From Fimbriimonas planktonicus (GTDB taxonomy: Bacteria; Armatimonadota; Fimbriimonadia; Fimbriimonadales; Fimbriimonadaceae), in assembly GCA_965234685.1 (NCBI GenBank), contig OZ248539.1:310001-374000 (forward strand): a DNA stretch of 64,000 bases, given 5' to 3'. Under the pieces are notes generated by a model. It saw only the letters and a list, made by a program, of their open reading frames with translations. It had not been told where the DNA came from and made no database searches. This document shows, piece by piece, positions 26,022 through 34,767 of this stretch (position 1 is the stretch's first letter; the number at the start of each line of letters is the position of its first letter). The translations under genes were made by a program, and so were the position numbers.

Positions 26022-28400
26022 TTACTTGCCGGCGATGAAAGGCCCCCACCACTTCTGGATGAAGGCGAGGTAGATGGCGTGGCGGTCGCGGCTGTCCATG
26101 TCTCCACCCATTCCGTGGGCTCCGGTTGGGTCGAGGGCGAGCTCTACGAGCGGTCCGCGACCGTACTGCAGAAGCTTTCGATAAACGTTCACGGTGTCCT
26201 GGAACAGCACGTTGTCATCTTCCATGCCATGCAGAAGGAGGAGCGGCGAGCGCAGGTTCTTCGCAAGGTAGGTCAACGAGTACTTGTCCAGGTCGTCTGG
26301 CTTCGAGTTGGGCACCGCGCCGATGACGCCGGTGGTGTACCAAGTGTTGTAGTTCTGCCACTCCGTTGGTCCTGCACCGGCAATGCCGAGCGTGAATACG
26401 TCTGGGGCGGAGTACATGCACATCTGAGTTTGGAAACCTCCGAAGCTCCAACCGTTAAGCGCGACCTTCTTCGGGTCGACGCCGTGGTTTTGGATCAAGA
26501 ACTTAGCGCAGTCGCTGAGGTCTTCGGTTTGCGGAATACCAGGCTGCTCGAAGTTGGCCTTGCCAAACACGTTGCCGTAGCCGCTCTGGCCGCGGGTGTC
26601 GATGGTTACGGTGACGTAACCCATTACTCGCGTCAGGTACTGGTTGAACCAGTAAGCCGTGGTGTTGAGGGAGCCATCTTCAACCGATTTTCCGGTTCCG
26701 AGCGGACCGCCGTAGACGTAAATCATCAACGGTCGCTTTTCGTTCGGCTTCATGTCGGCTGGTTTGAACATGAACCCATGGATCGTCTGCCCGTGTCGGT
26801 TCTTGAAGGTGAACAGCGAAGGCTTGACCTTGTTGTTGCGTTCGAAGATGCTGGAACGGTGCGACGTGGTGATCCGCTTTTCGCCACCGTCCATCACGAA
26901 TGTTTCGGTGAGGTTGCTCCAGTTTCGGAACTGCGCGGCGATTTGCTTGGTGGAATCGCTGATGGCGGGCTCGGTGTAGAAGCCGTCTTGCTTGGTAAGG
27001 CGCTTCATTTCGAAGTCCGCCATGTTCACCGCATAGAGGTCATTGCGGGCCTGGTGCTCCTTGTTTGCCGTGACAAAAAGGGTCTTGCCATCGGGAGAGA
27101 CTCGCTGCGGGTAGGCCTCGTATTCGCCCTTGGTGATCTGGGTCGCGCCTTCGGTGGCCGGGTCGAGCATCCAAGCGTGTCGGTAGCCAGATGCGTCGAG
27201 CATCGTGATGACCTTCGTGCCGTCGGGGGTGAAGAACGGATCGGCCATGCCGGGGGTTCCGTGCTCACCGTCTGGCTTCGCCTTGTAGATCGTCTTGAGT
27301 TCTTTCTTCTCAAGATCGGCGACAACAACGGCGAAGTCCTTCTGAATTCGCTTCCAAGTCGCGAAGACGACCTTCTTAGAGTCGGCACTCCAAGCTCGCT
27401 CGTTGAGCGAGAGTTCTTGCCATTCCTTTCCTCCGGCCCACTTCCAAACTTCCCAAGGCTTCTGCTCGGGCTTGGTTGGGTCGTCGTTTGCGGAGATGTC
27501 GTACACGAACAAGTACTGCTCGTTCTTGAACTCGTCGTCAGAAACGCCGCGACCGGTAGTTATCGCCTTTGCGAATCGGTCTCGGTAGGAGATGTACTGA
27601 ATCTGTCGGTCCTGACCCGTGTCGCGTCCGCCGTTGATCAGCAGCTTCTTGCCGTCGGGTGAGATGTTGTAGCCGAAAACGGGAAGGTTATTCGGCAAAT
27701 CTGGGTTCAGCTGTTCGACAATCGGGCTGTTGAACCTGACGCGGTAGACGCTCCCGCCGCGCGAGTAGGTGAAGCCATCCGCTGCTGGCGTGTACTTTGG
27801 CTGAGATTCGTTGTCTTTGGTCTTGGTGAGTCGGTCTGGCTTGGCTTCTCCGAGTTTCCAGCGATAGACGTCGCCTTTGAAGGTCATCAGAATCTCGTCG
27901 CTTTTCGGCGACCAATTGACCTCGCTGATGCCGTTGTAGTTAGCCTGTGGCTCTCGGCGTTTGGCGTCCTCTTCTTTGCGCTTCAGGCGCCACTCTCGGT
28001 ATTCCAGGTCGTTCATCAGGTCGACCTTTTGCCACTCTTCGTCTTCCTTCCGGTATCGCTCAACCGCCTTTAGGGCATCGCGGTCGAAGGCGGACATAAG
28101 CTGAGGGCTCGTGAGTCGCTTGCTTTCGTCCGACTTGGTGTCATATAGCCAAAGGTCGCTTCCTCGATCGTCGATCGGGTTCCAGAGGTAGGCGAGGTAG
28201 CGATCGTCTGGCGACCACTTGAGGCCACGCGCGGTTTTGCCGTTGATTCCGCGGCGCGGAAACATATCATCAAAACGGAGTCCGGCCTTCGATTCCAGCT
28301 GAGCGAGGACGGGATTTTCGTTCAGCGGCGGAACGGTTGGGGCGGGCAATGACGACTTAGCTTGAAATGCTAGGAGAGATACGGTGAGAATGAACGTCAT
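26022..28400 (-). CDS. Secreted S9 family prolyl oligopeptidase / dipeptidyl peptidase IV-like
   Basis: 792 residues from the ATG at 28400, which begins a short signal peptide (MTFILTVSLLAFQAKSS); upstream codons overlap the divergent CCA gene. An N-terminal beta-propeller (about 60-540) precedes an alpha/beta hydrolase domain. Catalytic residues visible are Ser652 in GWSFGGF, Asp728 or 729 in GMEDDNVLF, and His762 in TGAHGMGG. It cleaves dipeptides or short peptides in the periplasm. A stem-loop follows its stop. It shares a 43-bp divergent promoter region with the CCA gene. Confidence 0.93.
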   Translation of the reverse strand: MTFILTVSLLAFQAKSSLPAPTVPPLNENPVLAQLESKAGLRFDDMFPRRGINGKTARGLKWSPDDRYLAYLWNPIDDRGSDLWLYDTKSDESKRLTSPQLMSAFDRDALKAVERYRKEDEEWQKVDLMNDLEYREWRLKRKEEDAKRREPQANYNGISEVNWSPKSDEILMTFKGDVYRWKLGEAKPDRLTKTKDNESQPKYTPAADGFTYSRGGSVYRVRFNSPIVEQLNPDLPNNLPVFGYNISPDGKKLLINGGRDTGQDRQIQYISYRDRFAKAITTGRGVSDDEFKNEQYLFVYDISANDDPTKPEQKPWEVWKWAGGKEWQELSLNERAWSADSKKVVFATWKRIQKDFAVVVADLEKKELKTIYKAKPDGEHGTPGMADPFFTPDGTKVITMLDASGYRHAWMLDPATEGATQITKGEYEAYPQRVSPDGKTLFVTANKEHQARNDLYAVNMADFEMKRLTKQDGFYTEPAISDSTKQIAAQFRNWSNLTETFVMDGGEKRITTSHRSSIFERNNKVKPSLFTFKNRHGQTIHGFMFKPADMKPNEKRPLMIYVYGGPLGTGKSVEDGSLNTTAYWFNQYLTRVMGYVTVTIDTRGQSGYGNVFGKANFEQPGIPQTEDLSDCAKFLIQNHGVDPKKVALNGWSFGGFQTQMCMYSAPDVFTLGIAGAGPTEWQNYNTWYTTGVIGAVPNSKPDDLDKYSLTYLAKNLRSPLLLLHGMEDDNVLFQDTVNVYRKLLQYGRGPLVELALDPTGAHGMGGDMDSRDRHAIYLAFIQKWWGPFIAGK

Positions 28401-28443
28401 AGAATGAGCCTGTTTTACCGAATACGGTCTAACGGAGATAATC

Positions 28444-29829
28444 GTGCCGTTACTTAACCTGCCCCTCATCCATCCCGTGCTGGGAAAAGTCGCGGCTGCG
28501 CTCCGCGGTAGCGCGTGGGAAACGGACCTGTTTCTGGTGGGCGGCGCGGTGCGCGATGCCCTTCTGGGCAATACCTTGAGTGACGATTTCGACCTCGTGA
28601 CCCAGGGCGATGCAGCTGCCCTCGTGCAGTTTTTGTACGAGGCAGGATTGGCGGACCACTATCCGGTGACCTATGAGCAATTCGGCACGGCGATGCTTTC
28701 CATCGACGGTGTAGCGGTTGAGTTCATCACCGCGCGCGCCGAGAGCTACCGTGGCGAGTCGCGAAAGCCGACGGTGGAGCCGGCGGACTATATGCAGGAT
28801 GCGTTGCGACGCGATTTCACGGTGAACTCGCTTCGGGCGGACTTGTTCACCGGCGAAGTGATTGACACCCTGGGGACGGGACTGCCGGATATGCAGGATC
28901 GGCTCTTGCGGACGCCCAAAGATCCGCGCACTACGTTTGCGGAGGACCCGCTGCGGATGCTGCGAGCAGTTCGTTTTCGGTGGAAACTCGGCTCCTCACC
29001 TGCCCCGGGGCTCTACGAAGCGATTGCCGAGGAAAGCCACCGGCTGGAGATCATCAGTGCGGAGAGAATCCGCGACGAGCTCAACAAGATTCTGATGCTG
29101 CGATCAGCATCTTTGGCATTTCAGGATTTGATGACGCTCGGCTTGCTGGATCGGATGTTGCCGGAGTTCCGGACGATGATTGGGGTGACGCAGGGGCATT
29201 ACCACGATGCCGATGTTTGGGGGCACACGCTCAAGGTGCTTGATAATTCGGCAGCGGCAGGCGACTCGCTGACGGTCCGGTGGGGTGCGCTTTTGCACGA
29301 TGTCGCGAAGCCGGTCACCCGGACGGTGGAGGAAGACGGGCGGATCCGGTTCTTCAACCACGAGGTCATCGGGGCGCAGATGTCGCTGGAGATGTTGCGG
29401 CGGCTGAAATTCTCGGAGCGCGATGCGGTTGCGATTAGTCACCTTGTACGCGGGCATATGCGGATCGGCAGCGCACCGACCTTCTCGGCCAGCGCCGCGC
29501 GGCGGCTGTGGCGAGAGTATGGTGAGGCCGTTGACGACCTTCTTCGACTGGTCGAAGCAGATGCGAACGGTCTGAAAGCAGATGTGCGCCAGCTTGATCT
29601 CGGTCCGGTGCGAGCGCAATTGGCGGCGGTTTCGCAGGCCACGCCGCCGGACCAATTGCAGTCTCCGCTGACGGGCGGGCAGATCATGGAGATCACGGGG
29701 CTCTCCGCTGGATCGGAAATCGGGAAATGGAAAGCGTGGCTAACCGAGCTGGTACTTAACGGGGATTTGGCCGTCGGGGATGAATCGGGAGCAAGAGAAA
29801 GGCTTGTTGCGGCTCTAAAGACCGAGTAG
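28444..29829 (+). CDS. CCA tRNA nucleotidyltransferase / poly(A) polymerase family with HD domain
   Basis: 461 residues. The class II nucleotidyltransferase head shows LVGGAVRDALLGN and the catalytic DDFDLVT acid pair. The neck motif EDPLRMLRAVRFRWKLG follows, then an HD domain with LLHDVAKPVTR and SHLVRGHMRIG. It adds or repairs the 3' CCA of tRNAs; an HD domain suggests accompanying phosphatase/phosphodiesterase activity. The start is GTG at 28444 with GGAGA 5 nt upstream. Both tRNA genes in the window already encode CCA, so here it would act in repair. Confidence 0.92.
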   Translation: MPLLNLPLIHPVLGKVAAALRGSAWETDLFLVGGAVRDALLGNTLSDDFDLVTQGDAAALVQFLYEAGLADHYPVTYEQFGTAMLSIDGVAVEFITARAESYRGESRKPTVEPADYMQDALRRDFTVNSLRADLFTGEVIDTLGTGLPDMQDRLLRTPKDPRTTFAEDPLRMLRAVRFRWKLGSSPAPGLYEAIAEESHRLEIISAERIRDELNKILMLRSASLAFQDLMTLGLLDRMLPEFRTMIGVTQGHYHDADVWGHTLKVLDNSAAAGDSLTVRWGALLHDVAKPVTRTVEEDGRIRFFNHEVIGAQMSLEMLRRLKFSERDAVAISHLVRGHMRIGSAPTFSASAARRLWREYGEAVDDLLRLVEADANGLKADVRQLDLGPVRAQLAAVSQATPPDQLQSPLTGGQIMEITGLSAGSEIGKWKAWLTELVLNGDLAVGDESGARERLVAALKTE

Positions 29830-31476
29830 CTCTCTCGCGTTTGCGAGGGCGGACTCGGTGACGTGTTCGCCCGCGAGCATGCGGGCGATTTCTTCTTCGC
29901 GTTCCTTTGGCTGAAGCCCGACGATTCGGGTCGTGACGCGGCCGTTGGACTCGGCTTTTGAGATTCGGAAGTGGGTCGTCGCTCGGCTGGCGATTTGCGG
30001 AGAGTGGGAGATGACGAGCACTTGGTAGTGAGTCGCGAGCTCGGCAAGCTTACGGGCGACGATGGCGGCGGTGCGTCCGCCGAGACCGGCGTCGACTTCG
30101 TCGAAGATCAGCGTCGGAACTCCCGCCCGTCCAGCGAGGGCAGTTTTGATGGCAAGCATGACGCGGCTCATTTCGCCGCCGCTCGCGATTTTGTTGAGCG
30201 GCTTCGGGTCTTCACCGGCGTTGGCGGAGAAAAGAAAGATGAGTTCGTCGGCCCCGGTTTCGTCGGGTTCTTTGTCGGTCCTCTGAACGTCAAACTTGGC
30301 CCGCTCCATGCCCAGGTCGCGAAGCTGGTCGGCGACGATTTCGGCGAAGTCGATGCCTTTGGCAAGCCTTAGGGCCGTGACTTTTGCGCAAGCGGCCCTG
30401 AGTTCGGTGCCTGCCTTCTTCTCAGCATCCAGAAGCGAGTCCTCGCTTGCCTCGGCGTCTTCCAGGAGGGCGAGCTCGTTTTGGGCTTTGATCAGGAATT
30501 CAAGGATGGCTGCTTCGTTCTCGCCGTATTTCCTTCGAAGGCGCTTGAGGGCGTCCATGCGCTCGGTGACTTCATCTAGCCGACCTGGGTCGGCATCGAG
30601 CGACTCGGCGTAGTCGCGGAGATAGGCGATGGCTTCATCGAGTTCGGCCATTGCTGCCGTCAGACGGTCGAGGGGGATTTGGAGGGCTTCGTCGAACTTG
30701 AGGAGGGATTGCAGGCTCCGGGCACCATGGCCAAGTTGGTCTTGGGCATTGACTTCCGCATCGGCGACGGCAGAGAGCGCGGCGAAGACTCCTTCGGCGA
30801 GCTTTTCTGAGTACTTCAGTCGCTGCAGAGCGGATTCGAGTTCTTCGTATTCGCCGGCGACGGGAGATACGGTTTCGATTTCTTTGACTTGGAATCGCAG
30901 CAGGTCAAGCTTGTGCTCGCGGTCTCTAATATTCGACCGAAAGGCACGGAGAGCTTGATGGGCCGCGCGGTACGCCACAAGTCGGTCTGCGACCGCCGAA
31001 AGCAGTGGAGTGAGCTCTGGGCCAATCCAGGCGTCGAGATACGCCAAATGCCGCACGGGGTCGAGAAGGGCCTGGTGATCGTGTTGGCCGTGGAGATCGA
31101 CCAAGAGCGGCCCTAGCGCACGCAAAGTTCCTACCGGACAAGTCTTGCCGTTGAGTCGGGCAACGGACCGGCCTTCGGCCATGACCTCGCGCTGAACAAA
31201 GAGGAGGTTTTCGGTGAGATCGACCCCAAACTCGGCACATTTTTCGCGCAGGGCATGTTGGCTGGAGAGATCGAAGACGACCTGCACGCTCGCTTTTGGG
31301 GCACCCGTCCGAACAAGTTCCGTGTCGGCTCGTTCACCCATGGCGAGCTCGATGGCGTCAATAAGCAGCGATTTGCCCGCGCCGGTCTCGCCGGACAGCG
31401 CGGTGAAGCCCGGTCCCATTTGGAGCTCGGCGCGTTCGATGATGGCCAGATTCTCGACGGTTAGCTCTACGATCAT
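29815..31476 (-). CDS. recN: DNA repair protein RecN
   Basis: 553 residues from ATG at 31476; an earlier start would run into the terminator of rpmF. Walker A is FTALSGETGAGKSLLIDAI, the ABC signature LNKIASGGEMSRVMLAIK, Walker B PTLIFDEVDAGLGG, flanking a long central coiled coil, the SMC-like layout of RecN. It handles DNA ends in double-strand break repair. The 3' end overlaps the convergent CCA gene by 15 bp. No LexA box was recognised upstream. Confidence 0.96.
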   Translation of the reverse strand: MIVELTVENLAIIERAELQMGPGFTALSGETGAGKSLLIDAIELAMGERADTELVRTGAPKASVQVVFDLSSQHALREKCAEFGVDLTENLLFVQREVMAEGRSVARLNGKTCPVGTLRALGPLLVDLHGQHDHQALLDPVRHLAYLDAWIGPELTPLLSAVADRLVAYRAAHQALRAFRSNIRDREHKLDLLRFQVKEIETVSPVAGEYEELESALQRLKYSEKLAEGVFAALSAVADAEVNAQDQLGHGARSLQSLLKFDEALQIPLDRLTAAMAELDEAIAYLRDYAESLDADPGRLDEVTERMDALKRLRRKYGENEAAILEFLIKAQNELALLEDAEASEDSLLDAEKKAGTELRAACAKVTALRLAKGIDFAEIVADQLRDLGMERAKFDVQRTDKEPDETGADELIFLFSANAGEDPKPLNKIASGGEMSRVMLAIKTALAGRAGVPTLIFDEVDAGLGGRTAAIVARKLAELATHYQVLVISHSPQIASRATTHFRISKAESNGRVTTRIVGLQPKEREEEIARMLAGEHVTESALANARELLGL

Positions 31477-31508
31477 GCGGCACTTATCTAGACGTCTCGG
31501 ACAAACAG

Positions 31509-31545
31509 AAAGACCCATCCAACCGGTCGGATTGGATGGGTCTTT
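31509..31545 (-). terminator. Terminator after rpmF
   Basis: AAAGACCCATCCAA at 31509-31522 pairs perfectly with TTGGATGGGTCTTT at 31532-31545, a 14-bp stem with a 9-nt loop. On the minus strand the stem ends in a U-rich tract (TTTCTGTTTGT). It separates rpmF from recN. Confidence 0.85.
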
Positions 31546-31566
31546 GCCCCAGGTTTTGGCGGGTGA

Positions 31567-31755
31567 TTAGCCCTTCTGCTTGAAGCCGGGAAGCTGACGG
31601 CCCTTGTAGACGCCGTCGGAGTTGGCATGGAAGCGAAGGAAGAATGGCTCACTGCTAGCCTGCTTGTTCAGCTGAATCTCTGGCAGGTCGGTGGTGTAGT
31701 GAGTTCGGCGCAATGCCGTTCGCTGGTGGCTAAAACGTCGTTTTGGGTTTGGCAT
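31567..31755 (-). CDS. rpmF: Ribosomal protein bL32, cysteine-free form
   Basis: 62 residues. It begins MPNPKRRFSHQRTALRRTHY, the bL32 N-terminus, and ends near VYKGRQLPGFKQKG. The two Cys pairs that bind zinc in the C+ form are absent; HANSDGVYKGR replaces the usual CPSCGYYKGR. It is a component of the 50S subunit that does not need zinc. It follows rpmG with a 1-bp gap and is followed by a strong terminator, so the two are one transcript. Confidence 0.93.
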   Translation of the reverse strand: MPNPKRRFSHQRTALRRTHYTTDLPEIQLNKQASSEPFFLRFHANSDGVYKGRQLPGFKQKG

Positions 31756-31756
31756 C

Positions 31757-31924
31757 TTACTTCTTCTCCCGGTGCAAGGTCACCTTGCGGAGTCGGGGGT
31801 TGTACTTGTTGAGCTCAAGTCGCTCGGTGGTGTTGCGCTTGTTTTTCGTGGTGGTGTAGTAGTTCTTACCGTCTTCGGTGCACACCACGCGAATGATTTC
31901 GCGCGCTTCAGATTTCTTTGCCAT
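31757..31924 (-). CDS. rpmG: Ribosomal protein bL33, C-minus (zinc-free) type
   Basis: 55 residues, a very short gene easily missed. It reads MAKKSEAREIIRVVCTEDGK, then NYYTTTKNKRNTTERLELNK and YNPRLRKVTLHREKK, the full bL33 pattern. Only one of the four zinc cysteines of C+ bL33 remains (Cys15). AGGAGA lies 4 nt before the ATG, one of the clearest ribosome-binding sites in the window. A good promoter lies upstream and rpmF follows at once. Confidence 0.95.
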   Translation of the reverse strand: MAKKSEAREIIRVVCTEDGKNYYTTTKNKRNTTERLELNKYNPRLRKVTLHREKK

Positions 31925-31970
31925 GATTCTCCTGGGACCGTCAGGCGTACTTCCGCCTATCGGACCTAAG

Positions 31971-32000
31971 ATTATCCCTGAAGTGCTGGCCCCAGGTCAA
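31971..32000 (-). promoter_or_regulatory. Sigma-70-type promoter of rpmG-rpmF
   Basis: TTGACC (32000-31995) and GATAAT (31976-31971) are separated by 18 bp, each matching five of six consensus positions. The predicted start is near 31964, giving a 40-nt leader. The leader contains the small hairpin AGGCG-GAAGTA-CGCCT and ends in AGGAGA before the ATG. Confidence 0.7.
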
Positions 32001-32118
32001 CCGTTTGGCGACGAATTCGTGAATCGATTCGGTTCAAGTTCATTTTCTTGGCGACTTGGAGCTCTTGCGACTCATTTCTTGCGAGGGATCCCGTCTGGCA
32101 AAACTCGCCAGATCTGTT

Positions 32119-32124
32119 TAGACT
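32119..32124 (+). promoter_or_regulatory. -10-like TAGACT, 6 nt before the DUF3500 gene ATG
   Basis: TAGACT lies exactly 6 nt upstream of the ATG at 32131, with no Shine-Dalgarno sequence. A short inverted repeat TCTGGC/GCCAGA lies just upstream (about 32092-32112). Confidence 0.5.
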
Positions 32125-32130
32125 GAAGAT

Positions 32131-33126
32131 ATGGCGCACCAACTTCTCGGATTGCTTCTTCTCCAAGCCATGGCGCTGCCACCAACTACGATGCGGTCTG
32201 ACCACCCAATCTACGCAGCAACCCAAGACTTCCTGGCCACGCTCACACCGGCTCAGGTGGGTAAGGCCAAACTGCCGCTGACGAAGGAATCTGCAGCGAA
32301 ATGGAGCAACTTGCCGGGCGGAGTTCAGATTAGGAACGGTGTACAGTTCAGCGACTTGAACGAACCCCAGCTCGCCGCAGCGCTTAAGCTTGCACGAACC
32401 GTCCTTGGGTCGAAAGGTTTCGAGCGGTTTCAGTCCATTCGGGCAGCAGATGGAGTGTTGGAGAAAATCCGTCCGGGCTCGTACAGCTCGAATCAGTACA
32501 TCGTCGCGATTTTGGGTGAGCCATCTCGGACTGAGCCCTGGATGATCCAATTGGGCGGGCATCACATTGCCGCGAACATTACGATAAAGGGTGAGACCGG
32601 CTGGAGTTCGCCTTACTTTCTAGGTCTAGAGCCAGAGTCGTTCGAATCCGACGGTAAGACCATTACACCGATCGCGAATGTTCGAGCGGCGATCACCGGT
32701 CTCGCGAAGTCACTCACGCCAGACCAAGTCACAAAGGCGATCCTGAAGGATTCGTTTGGCGACGTCGTGGTGGGGCCAGGGAACGACGGAAAGTTTCCTG
32801 CTCGACAGGGTGTCCCGGTGACCGAGCTCTCGCCGGCATCGCAAGCTTGGGTCAAGAAGGCGATCATCGCTTACACCGGCGATTCGCCGTTTGCCGACGC
32901 ATACCAGAAGCGGTACTTCGCCGAACTCGGCGAGACCAGAGTTGCGATTTCTGGATCGACCGCCCAGAGTAAGCCGGGTGACTACGTGCGAATTGACGGA
33001 CCGAGCGTGTGGATCGAGTTCATCTGCCAGCCGGGGGCGAACTTCCCAGACAAAGTGCATTTACATTCGGTTTGGCGAGATCGCAAGGCGGACTACGGTG
33101 GCTTCTTTACGGCGTCGCGAGATTGA
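32131..33126 (+). CDS. DUF3500 family protein, probably secreted
   Basis: 331 residues with a short hydrophobic N-terminus (MAHQLLGLLLLQAMALP). The pattern W-x-NLPGG, R-x-GVQFSDL, LS-like repeats of leucine-rich helices, and ILGEPSRTEPWMIQLGGHHIAANIT matches DUF3500, whose conserved GHH suggests a metal or active site. A C-terminal HLHSVWRD adds two more histidines. The biochemical role of the family is not known to me. It lies 33 bp before prfC and may share its transcript. Confidence 0.8.
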   Translation: MAHQLLGLLLLQAMALPPTTMRSDHPIYAATQDFLATLTPAQVGKAKLPLTKESAAKWSNLPGGVQIRNGVQFSDLNEPQLAAALKLARTVLGSKGFERFQSIRAADGVLEKIRPGSYSSNQYIVAILGEPSRTEPWMIQLGGHHIAANITIKGETGWSSPYFLGLEPESFESDGKTITPIANVRAAITGLAKSLTPDQVTKAILKDSFGDVVVGPGNDGKFPARQGVPVTELSPASQAWVKKAIIAYTGDSPFADAYQKRYFAELGETRVAISGSTAQSKPGDYVRIDGPSVWIEFICQPGANFPDKVHLHSVWRDRKADYGGFFTASRD

Positions 33127-33145
33127 GCGGCCACCCGGCGCAAAG

Positions 33146-33151
33146 TACAAT
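33146..33151 (+). promoter_or_regulatory. -10-like TACAAT, 8 nt before the prfC GTG
   Basis: TACAAT (five of six consensus) lies 8 nt before the GTG start at 33160, with no ribosome-binding site. It would give prfC its own nearly leaderless transcript. Confidence 0.35.
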
Positions 33152-33159
33152 CTCCCGAC

Positions 33160-34767
33160 GTGGCAGCACTGGCTTCCGAAATTGCGCGAAGGCGAACCTT
33201 TGCCATCATCTCCCACCCCGACGCGGGGAAGACGACCCTCACCGAAAAGTTGCTGCTTTACGGAGGTGCGATTCAGCTTGCCGGCACCGTTACGGCGAAA
33301 AAGAATCAGCGAAAGGCGACCTCGGACTGGATGGAGCTTGAGAAGCAGCGAGGGATTTCGGTCACCTCGACCGTGTTGCAGTTCGAGTATCGCGATCACG
33401 TCCTGAACCTGCTCGACACTCCGGGCCACGACGACTTCTCGGCGGATACTTACCGAACCTTGACCGCCGCCGATAGCGCGGTGATGCTCATCGACAACGC
33501 CAAAGGCGTGGAAACGCAGACGAAAAAGCTCTTTGCCGTTTGTCGCCAGCGAGGGATTCCAATTTTCACGTTCATCAACAAAATGGACCACCCGGGCATT
33601 GGTCCGCTGGACCTTTTGACGGAAGTTGAGGACACCCTCGGGATCAAGAATGTGCCGATGAACTGGCCGATCGGGCAGGGTGACGAGTTCCGAGGCATCT
33701 ATGACCGTGAGTCGGAAACCGTGCATTTGTTCAACCGCGTTGGTGGCGGTTCGCAGAAGGCGACGGTAGATGTGTTCCCGCTCGATTCCGACGAGGCACG
33801 AGCGGCGTTGACGCCACAAGAGTTGTCGCGCCTGAAGGAAGAGATCGAACTCATCAGCATCGCGGGAGAAGAGTTCGATCAGGAAAAGGTTCTCGCGGGT
33901 GAGTTGTCACCGGTCTTCTTTGGCTCGGCGATCTGGAACTTCGGGGTCGAGCTATTCCTTAACCGCTTCCTTGGTATGGCTCCACCGCCGGAGAGCCGGA
34001 CGGCCGACGAGGTGGAAGTTCAGCCGGAGGACGAGGTGTTCAGCGGGTTTATCTTCAAGATTCAGGCAAACATGGATCCGAACCACCGTGACCGAATCGC
34101 GTTTATGCGGGTGGTGAGCGGGCGGTTTGAGAAAGACATGCAGGTGAACCACGCGCGGATGGGTAAACCAATCCGCCTGACGCGACCCCAGCGCTTGTTT
34201 GCCAACGACCGCGAGACGGTGGAGGAAGCCTATGCCGGCGATATCGTTGGGCTTACGAATCCCGGAGCGTTTATTCTGGGCGACTCGCTTTCGGCGAAGG
34301 GGACACGGACTTTCCACGAGGTCACGCCGTTTGCACCCGAAATGTTTGCGACGCTCGTGAACCGGAGCATCGACCGGTTCAAACACTTTGAGAAAGGTTT
34401 CGAGCAGCTTTGCGACGAAGGGCTTTCGGACGTGTTCTTCGATCCGAAGTCCTCGCAGCGAAACCCGATTCTGGGGGTGGTTGGCCGGTTGCAGTTTGAG
34501 GTTATCCAGTACCGGCTAGAGGCCGAGTACGGAGTGAAGACCATGCTCGAGCCGCTTTCCTACGACCTGATGTGCTGGCTCGAGGGCGACGAGGCGGAGA
34601 TCGCGGCGGTGTATTGGGGCTCGAACGCGAAGGCAGTGCTTACGCGAACCGGTGAGCCAGCGGTACTCATTGGCTCGGAGTGGCACTTGGGCTATCTGAT
34701 CGACAAGAATCCCAAGATCACTTTCCATAGGCAAGCGGATTGGAAGCGGAATTTGGTGAAAGCATGA
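33160..34767 (+). CDS. prfC: Peptide chain release factor 3
   Basis: 535 residues. The GTPase domain carries G1 SHPDAGKTTLTEK, G2 RGISVTSTV, G3 DTPGHDDFS and G4 NKMD, with the RF3-specific GGAIQLAGTVTAKKNQRKATSDWM. Domains II and III follow to the normal length. RF3 uses GTP to remove RF1/RF2 from the ribosome after termination. The start is GTG at 33160. Its stop overlaps the start of the next gene (ATGA), an unexpected partner. Confidence 0.97.
   Translation: MAALASEIARRRTFAIISHPDAGKTTLTEKLLLYGGAIQLAGTVTAKKNQRKATSDWMELEKQRGISVTSTVLQFEYRDHVLNLLDTPGHDDFSADTYRTLTAADSAVMLIDNAKGVETQTKKLFAVCRQRGIPIFTFINKMDHPGIGPLDLLTEVEDTLGIKNVPMNWPIGQGDEFRGIYDRESETVHLFNRVGGGSQKATVDVFPLDSDEARAALTPQELSRLKEEIELISIAGEEFDQEKVLAGELSPVFFGSAIWNFGVELFLNRFLGMAPPPESRTADEVEVQPEDEVFSGFIFKIQANMDPNHRDRIAFMRVVSGRFEKDMQVNHARMGKPIRLTRPQRLFANDRETVEEAYAGDIVGLTNPGAFILGDSLSAKGTRTFHEVTPFAPEMFATLVNRSIDRFKHFEKGFEQLCDEGLSDVFFDPKSSQRNPILGVVGRLQFEVIQYRLEAEYGVKTMLEPLSYDLMCWLEGDEAEIAAVYWGSNAKAVLTRTGEPAVLIGSEWHLGYLIDKNPKITFHRQADWKRNLVKA

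Noticed and set aside
26079..27662. Open frame of 527 codons opposite the S9 peptidase gene
   Set aside because: No family motif, and the opposite strand has the catalytic triad and propeller of a real peptidase.
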